Assembly (NCBI GenBank): GCA_000149265.1
Contig: CH002368.1
Location: 924,964 to 988,963 of the forward strand
DNA length: 64,000 bases
Direction: 5' to 3'
DNA from: Ciona savignyi
Taxonomy: Eukaryota > Chordata > Ascidiacea > Phlebobranchia > Cionidae
A program made the position numbers and the translations under genes. Positions 58,901 to 64,000 of the stretch are shown here, one piece after another. The notes beneath the pieces are model-generated. The model was not told where the DNA came from, ran no database searches, and saw only the letters and a program-made list of their open reading frames with translations. Numbering within the stretch: position 1 is the stretch's first letter; each line of letters starts with the position of its first letter.

Positions 58901-61900
58901 ATCATTATAATTCGTATAGTGAATTTGATTTTGAATTTTTTTCATTCTATTCTTTAAAAAGTTAATTATTGGGTAGCTGTCTTGTCTGGCTTTAACCTAA
59001 ATTAAATAAAAACAAATTGTAAAAACAAAAGTAAAACGTACATATTAAAAGTATGTTTGTACTTTAATTCTGTAGATACCGTCAATTTGGACAAAATTTT
59101 AATTGACCTATTTCCTTAAGCTGCGTTGCGTTGCTTGTCGTGCAAGTATTATTAAGTCATGGTTCTTAACTTTCAAAACATGGTGGGACCTTAATTCTCC
59201 TAAAGTAGGGGTTTTTAGCCTTTTTTAAATACCGTATTTAAACGACTGTTCATTTTCCGCCTTTTCCTGTTCCCGTGCTGTGATTTGCTTCTTTACCATT
59301 ATTGAATACTGGCGAATAATTGAGTAAACTAAAAAATAGGCACCGCCATCGATGCTATTTCGCAGCAGATAACAGAGGCAAAAACTAAACTAAATAAACT
59401 ATTTTTTGCAGTGAGCGGTTATGCGGAGCCTGGTAGAGTGCTTGCGATCATCGGATCTAGTGGGGCTGGCAAATCCACTTTGCTTAACATGCTAACCTGG
59501 AGAAATAAAAGTAACCTTCATATGACCGGGAAAGTAAGTACCTATTGCGGGAATTCCCCACCGGTGAATGTCCGTTAACATTTGTTTTCAGATTCTTGCT
59601 AATGGTGTTTCAATGGGACCAGATATTTCTAAGATATCGGCTTACGTTCAGCAGGATGATTTGTTTATGAGCGATGTGACAGTTAAAGAACACCTTATGT
59701 TTGCAGTGAGTGTATTCCAATTTAAAATGCATTTTTTAGTTATTGTGGCCTAATTTTTCGAAAACAACAAATATTACATGTAAGTCAAGCCAGTCTAAAT
59801 TTGTTGGTCCAAAAAAACTAACAAGGAAGAAAAACGAGAAAAGGGGAAGTAGGGAAAGGGGTAAACGGCATACTAATAAGATTAAAAAGTTGGGGATGAT
59901 GTCATGGCTGGGGTTAGATAAGGGTTAGTTCCTGGGTTGAGATAAGTGTTCAACGGTGGGTAAATCTAGTCCCCATTTTTCAAGTGAAAAGTTTTTTTTT
60001 CTTTTCTTCTTTTACTGTTGCTCATGACCCTCCAATCTAACTCCAAACATCGAACTCAATGAATTATTACACCACCACTCACAATCCACAGGCTCAGTTG
60101 CGGTTTGACTCCAAGGTACCGGATGCCCTTAAATCCGAGCGGGTTCAAGAGGTCTTGGATCTGATGACATTGGGTCGATGTGAAAATACAATGATTGTGT
60201 CCGGGGGTGCAAATAAAACGCTTTCCGGCGGGGAGAAAAAACGATTGAGTCTTGCTACTGAGGTAAAAAATATTGTCTTAAAATACATATTAGTTCTAGG
60301 TTTATGCACAGAACTCTTACACATTTCATGTGTGAAAGCACAGAATTATATAAAAATTTCATATTTTAGTGCGTAGAACTTCTACAATGTTAATTAAGCT
60401 AAAATTTCACTTTTTGTTACAGCTCTATTTGATAGTCAATTTTTTTTTAACTGGACTAGGTATAGAACCCATGACCCATGATGATCTTATCATTTAGACT
60501 GTATATTCTGTAGAAATCAGTATGTTACGGTTGTGTTAACAATTCATCCATATAACCAATCATGTGTGGTAGCTTAGTCGACCATCGGTGCCACCTTGGT
60601 CAGTTAAAATTTTGTTTAATATATCACTTGGGTGTTTGGTCGCTTCCGCGGGCAGGGTACTTACAAGACATCACTGCTTCAAAATCAGATATGTTGGTGC
60701 TCCATATTGTAATTATCAAAGGCAGAACCATTCTGTATAAATTATAAAAAGCACCAGCGGTATATGTTTACCAGTGACGGTATATGTTTACCAGTGTCCG
60801 GCCCGTTGGTCTAACGGTTAAGTGCGTTGCCTTTCAATCGAAAAGGTTGAAGGTGCAAAACTGGTCGCTAACTAGTCGGTTGGGTCCTTGGGCAAGGCAC
60901 TTTACGGTTGCCTGAACCCAGCGGATTACTGGGTTCTACCAAATTGTATCAACATGTAAATTACACACAACACAATGCAATAGCTCCGGTAACCCGACGA
61001 TGGGCGCGAGGTGATCTGACGATTGTCCGTGTGTTAACCCCCTTGGTTTTCCCATTCACGGGGATAAACATGAATATCCTATCCTATCCTGACATATGTT
61101 TATTCTTTCCCTTCACCCAGTTGTTGACGAATCCTTCGATCATGTTCTTTGATGAACCGACCTCCGGACTCGATTCGTACCTCGCAAAGATGGTCGTCGA
61201 TAGTATGAAGACAGTTGCTAAGCAAGGTGACAGTTTGATCTGACTTTTTTCCGGTGACTTAATTGTCCAAATAGTACGTTGGCTTGTAGTTGAATGGTTG
61301 TGTCCTTAGGGAAGGTATTTAGCCCAATAATATACACATCAATTGGACTCTATAGTTTAATGGGCAGAATTAAAACAGTAGGGACATATCAGTCATGTTT
61401 AATACAATAAAATAACATCAGGTACACTACAGTGGTGATGGGGTAATCTAATGATTGCTTATCTAATAATGCTAATGAGTGTTAACATTATGGGGATAAT
61501 ACATTAAGTTCTTACTGCTGTCATCATCTCGTTATGCAGGATGTACTGTGATCTGCACCATTCACCAGCCGAGCTCGGAAGTTTTTGAAATCTTCGATGA
61601 CCTGATGATTCTGTCCATGGGACGGGTGGTTTATCATGGGGAGGCTGCTGCTGCCATGCAACATTATACTGAGTAAGTATGATGTCATCAATCACATGAC
61701 ATCACCAATTAACATGACAGTATCAAACATTTTTAATAAATATATTATGACGTGGCATTGTTTGCAGCAATGGTTTTCCCTGCCCGACCAATTACAATCC
61801 AGCTGATCATTACATCATGAAGATTTCTATGATTCCTGGCTACGAAGAAGAGTCAAAGTAAGTGATGCGCCTGTGACATCATCAAGTATGACATCACAAC

Positions 61901-64000
61901 CTATTGAACCCCTCAGAGCGAGAGCGAGGAAATTGATCGAAAGTTTTGAACAAAAACTCGCGCTGAAGCAGACATCCCAGGAGACCAATGGAAGTGTGAC
62001 TTGCAGAAGACCAACAATCCCTGTACTTTAAACAAAACAACTGCAAAATGTATTTTTATGCTGTTTTTTTTAATTACAGTTGGTCAAAATTCTCGATGGA
62101 AATTCGAAGTACAAAGTTGGCTTTTACACACAACTGACTGCGTGCTTACGACGGGGAGTTAGAATGACATACAGAAGCACCATGTGTGAGATCCAGAGTA
62201 ATCATCAACTTGGTAATTTGTTCGTTTTATCAAATAAGAGACATAAAATTTGACCAAGTTTGTCAAACTCGGGTAGATTATGCCAGGTAATCTGACGATT
62301 GCCCCTATAATAAGGACTCTTGTACTTTACCATTACTGGTGATAAAACATGAATATCCTAAGAAAACAATTTATCAGGTGGAAACATTGCATAACTTTTA
62401 TTGCAAATTTAATTTTTAGATTCAAGCGGCCTTGCTTGCGTTAGTGTTCCTTCGTCAATATGGGAGGCAATATGTCAGCAGTGAAGTCACAGATATTGTC
62501 AGTGTCTTGTTCATGATGTGCACCAGCATGTCTTTAAACTTCTACTTTGGCGGTGTGACCGTAAGCAAGCGTGACGTTTTTCATTCTCATCTGTAGTGTT
62601 TATTCAAATAGATCCACGTAACCAAAAGGTTACCAAATAAACCACACACTGCAACAGCATTGAAAACAGTCAATGATTTGCTGTATAATAACACTCTCTT
62701 ATGCATTCTTAAGGTAACTTGACAATTTTCAGAAATAAAGCTTGAATAACCATTTCAGTCCACATTGTAGTATCTGGTGGTATAAGGTAAATGACTGTTG
62801 TTGCACAGATATAAAAATGAGTATTCAAATAGTTGTGTTGTTTTTTTAAGTCATACATAGCTTGAGGTTAAGATGTACCAGGGTGGAATTATCTAATGTA
62901 TTCCTATGTGATAGTTCTCTACTGTCGGCAAAGCATTTAATGGAGATAACCTATACCCAAAAGATTATTGGATTGTACACTAACTAAAACATCTTAATCA
63001 CACTTAACACCACAATAACCCAACAGAGTTAACCCAACATAAGGGCACAAAGTAATGATTAATTAGGTAATTTAACCCTGTTAATTAACTTCAAGGTGTG
63101 CAAGTTCCCTGCCAGCTATCCGATAACCAAACTGATAAGACAAGATAACGATTTTCCTAGTGATAAATTTCCCCTCATTTTTCCATCTAAAGTAACAAAT
63201 CAGTACTGGTCGCGATTTATCACACACCCTACTTTAGGGCTTAATACTGTGTTAATCAATTTTGTTTCAACAGTATTGTTTTTGCCTAGGTTTGGCGGCC
63301 GGGTCTGCTATATTTATTTAGTTATATCAATTTTCTTTCAAACAACGCGTTTTAACGACTGTGTTTTGCTGTTTTTCCTGTTCTTGTGCAAGGTTTTGCT
63401 TCATATGCCATTATTTAATGCAGGGTCAAAACATGAATAAACCAACCTAAACATAATTTTATCCATTCCTGTCTTCCACAGTGCTTCTCCAATGAAATGG
63501 GTATCTTCAGACGAGAGCACTTAAACCGTATGTACGCCGTCGCGCCCTACTTCATAGCAAAGAACATTGTTGAGCTACCTACTGCTTTAATTGTTCCTTT
63601 TCTTTATGCCACCATCGTTTACTTCGTTACCGGTACGTTTATTTTAACACAACAAATGAAAAGTAATTTGAGTTAAACAGCTTAACCAAAATAACATATT
63701 TCCTACCCTATCTCATGTAATCTGCTGCATTAAACCACATGCTAAAACACCTTACCCAGTATAGGATTAGGATATTTTTATGTTTACCCCCCGTGAATGG
63801 GAAAAACCAAGGGGATTAACACACAGGGAAGTTGTCAGATTACCTCGCCCACCATCGGGTTCCCTTAATTTAGTAGAACTCATTAATCCGTCTGGGTTCA
63901 GGCAATGTTCGTTAAGTAGCTTGCCTAAGGACACAACCGACTAGCTAGCGACCAGTTTCGTACCTGCAACCCTTTGACTGGAAGGCGATGCACTAAACCA
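52976..64000 (+). CDS. ABCG-family half-transporter, 5' part; continues past the window
   Basis: Membrane ABC transporter of the White/ABCG type, exporting lipids, sterols or pigment precursors as a dimer. Exons are 52976-53026, 57048-57093, 57961-58083, 59412-59533, 59592-59705, 60092-60262, 61121-61226, 61540-61672, 61768-61857, 61917-61995, 62080 to about 62200, 62420-62560 and 63482-63632. The nucleotide-binding domain comes first, as in ABCG: Walker A GSSGAGKST (residues about 88-96), Q-loop YVQQDD, signature LSGGEKKR, Walker B IMFFDEPTSGLDS and H-loop TIHQPSSEVF. Transmembrane segments follow (ALLALVFL; SVLFMMCTSM; REHLNRMY then IAKNIVELPTALIVPF). All phases fit except the exon 11/12 join. 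The first two exons are inferred from splice sites and phase only. Confidence 0.88.
53612..55896 (-). mobile_element. Short Ty3/gypsy-like LTR element in ABCG intron 1
   Basis: Two 452-bp LTRs (53612-54063 and 55445-55896), TGTGGAGAATC...TTTGCTACA, differ at about three positions by eye. Flanks are AATG at 53608-53611 and 55897-55900. On the minus strand, a putative primer-binding site starting TGGTGAATCTCC follows the 5' LTR, and a purine tract GGGGGGAAAGGAAGCTA precedes the 3' LTR. The internal part is only 1.4 kb and retains zinc-knuckle and protease-like sequence, so the element is deleted and non-autonomous but recently inserted. Confidence 0.85.
54778..55422 (-). pseudogene. Ty3/gypsy-like zinc knuckle and protease remnant
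   Basis: A 214-codon open frame with ICWFHKHFGNRAQKCNPGC, the CxxH/FG-type knuckle of animal gypsy elements, followed by a protease-like region (LFFVEDVANNLKFMVDPRTS, VIGLDFIKRFNLIVD) in which the expected catalytic DTG/DSG triplet reads DPR. A second frame continues at 54593-54787. No reverse transcriptase or integrase is present. Confidence 0.7.
55985..56940. mobile_element. TIR element, about 0.96 kb, in ABCG intron 1
   Basis: The ends are inverted copies (TAGGGGAAGAGTGGGTAAAA and TTTTACCCACTTTTCCCCTA) flanked by TA. TGGGCCC-type repeats occur within both ends, and a small internal palindrome lies near 56170-56210 (CCCATTTTAGAC with GTCTAAAATGGG). No ORF. It is a MITE-like element with probable TA target. 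Confidence 0.7.
57244..57345 (-). repeat. Partial tRNA-headed SINE
   Basis: Tail-half fragment (AACCAAGGGGGTTAACACAC, GGGTTACCGGAGCTATTTCA) directly upstream of a full copy. Confidence 0.7.
57349..57646 (-). repeat. tRNA-headed SINE, full length
   Basis: From a GGATAGGATAGGATATTC tail to a head ending GGGCCGGG. Very well preserved, in ABCG intron 2. Confidence 0.8.
57647..57895. repeat. Two SINE halves in opposite orientation
   Basis: 57647-57815 is a minus-strand head half (AGTGCCTTGCCCAAGGACAC, AACTAACCAGTC). 57818-57893 is a plus-strand tail half (AATCTGACGATCGTCCGTGT, AAGATAAACATGAATG). They abut head to tail in inverted orientation. Confidence 0.6.
58158..58425 (+). repeat. tRNA-headed SINE, diverged
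   Basis: Plus-strand copy in ABCG intron 3 with GGTCGCTAGCTAGTCGG and TACCATTCACGGGGATAA blocks; the head is strongly altered. A smaller fragment is at 58539-58628. Confidence 0.65.
60797..61090 (+). repeat. tRNA-headed SINE, full length
   Basis: In ABCG intron 6, ending 30 bp before exon 7. The best-preserved head in the window (TCCGGCCCGTTGGTCTAACG, GGTTAAGTGCGTTGCC), with an ATATCCTATCCTATCC tail. Confidence 0.85.
62276..62360 (+). repeat. SINE tail fragment
   Basis: GTAATCTGACGATTGCCC and ATAAAACATGAATATCC blocks, located just after ABCG exon 11. Confidence 0.55.
63761..64000 (-). repeat. tRNA-headed SINE, cut by window end
   Basis: Minus-strand copy in the intron after ABCG exon 13; begins with the ATAGGATTAGGATATT tail and reaches the tRNA-like head at the window edge. 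Confidence 0.75.

Noticed and set aside
60797..60870. Possible functional tRNA gene
   Set aside because: A- and B-box-like blocks are present but the cloverleaf is not intact and the same head recurs in every SINE copy.
14583..61243. Repeated short ORFs beginning MPEPSGL(M/L)GSTKL
   Set aside because: They occur in separate SINE copies in the same position and are by-products of the SINE sequence.
63096..63440. 114-codon ORF in the last ABCG introns
   Set aside because: Lies in the intron between exons 12 and 13. Hydrophobic runs come from T-rich intron sequence and no homology is apparent.

Overview
The window looks like nuclear DNA from a tunicate close to Ciona. It is AT-rich, with small phase-consistent GT-AG introns, single-exon genes beside spliced ones, one junction that resembles a spliced-leader acceptor, and dense short repeats including an abundant tRNA-headed SINE. 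There are no bacterial or organellar features. Species assignment is inference. No search could be run, so protein names rest on recognised family motifs.

Host genes, left to right: an intronless serine palmitoyltransferase subunit 2 (2563-4101, +); mitochondrial ribosomal protein S34 in six exons (4353-8808, +), starting only 251 bp downstream; a TPD52-family gene in six exons (9186-16607, -), convergent with MRPS34; a four-exon MADF-BESS regulator (11180-12740, -) lying wholly inside intron 3 of the TPD52 gene on the same strand; a seven-exon secreted fibrinogen-domain protein (24839-26305, +); an intronless BTB-BACK-Kelch protein (46983-48632, -); a two-exon, 35-residue metallothionein (51499-51965, -); and an ABCG half-transporter that starts at 52976 (+) and runs off the right edge. 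Exon phases were checked by hand. All close except one ABCG junction near 62.2 kb.

Between the genes the window is a stack of transposons inserted into one another. A duplicated block occurs at about 20985-24030 and again at 27508-28124 plus 35675-36215. The first copy carries a TA-type TIR element with a hAT-type element (8-bp target duplication) inside it. The second copy holds a SINE cut by an old solo LTR and then by a 7.0-kb BEL/Pao retrotransposon (28624-35669, TSD GCTAT). From about 37148 to 46027 lies a foldback-like element of about 8.9 kb whose arms contain ~335-bp tandem units. It hosts a palindromic 282-bp element made of short repeats (37220-37501, with an empty site visible in the opposite arm) and a second, internally deleted BEL/Pao element (38969-42402, TSD GGTAT, containing a 100-N assembly gap). 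ABCG intron 1 holds a short Ty3-like element (53612-55896, TSD AATG) and a ~0.96-kb TIR element.

The genes do not form one pathway. Sphingolipid synthesis, mitochondrial translation, vesicle-trafficking adaptor, transcription factor, secreted lectin-like protein, ubiquitin-ligase adaptor, metal binding and lipid/pigment export are side by side. The most useful items for a second look are the possible SPTLC2-MRPS34 operon, the same-strand nested gene, the tiny metallothionein, and the foldback element with the insertions inside it.
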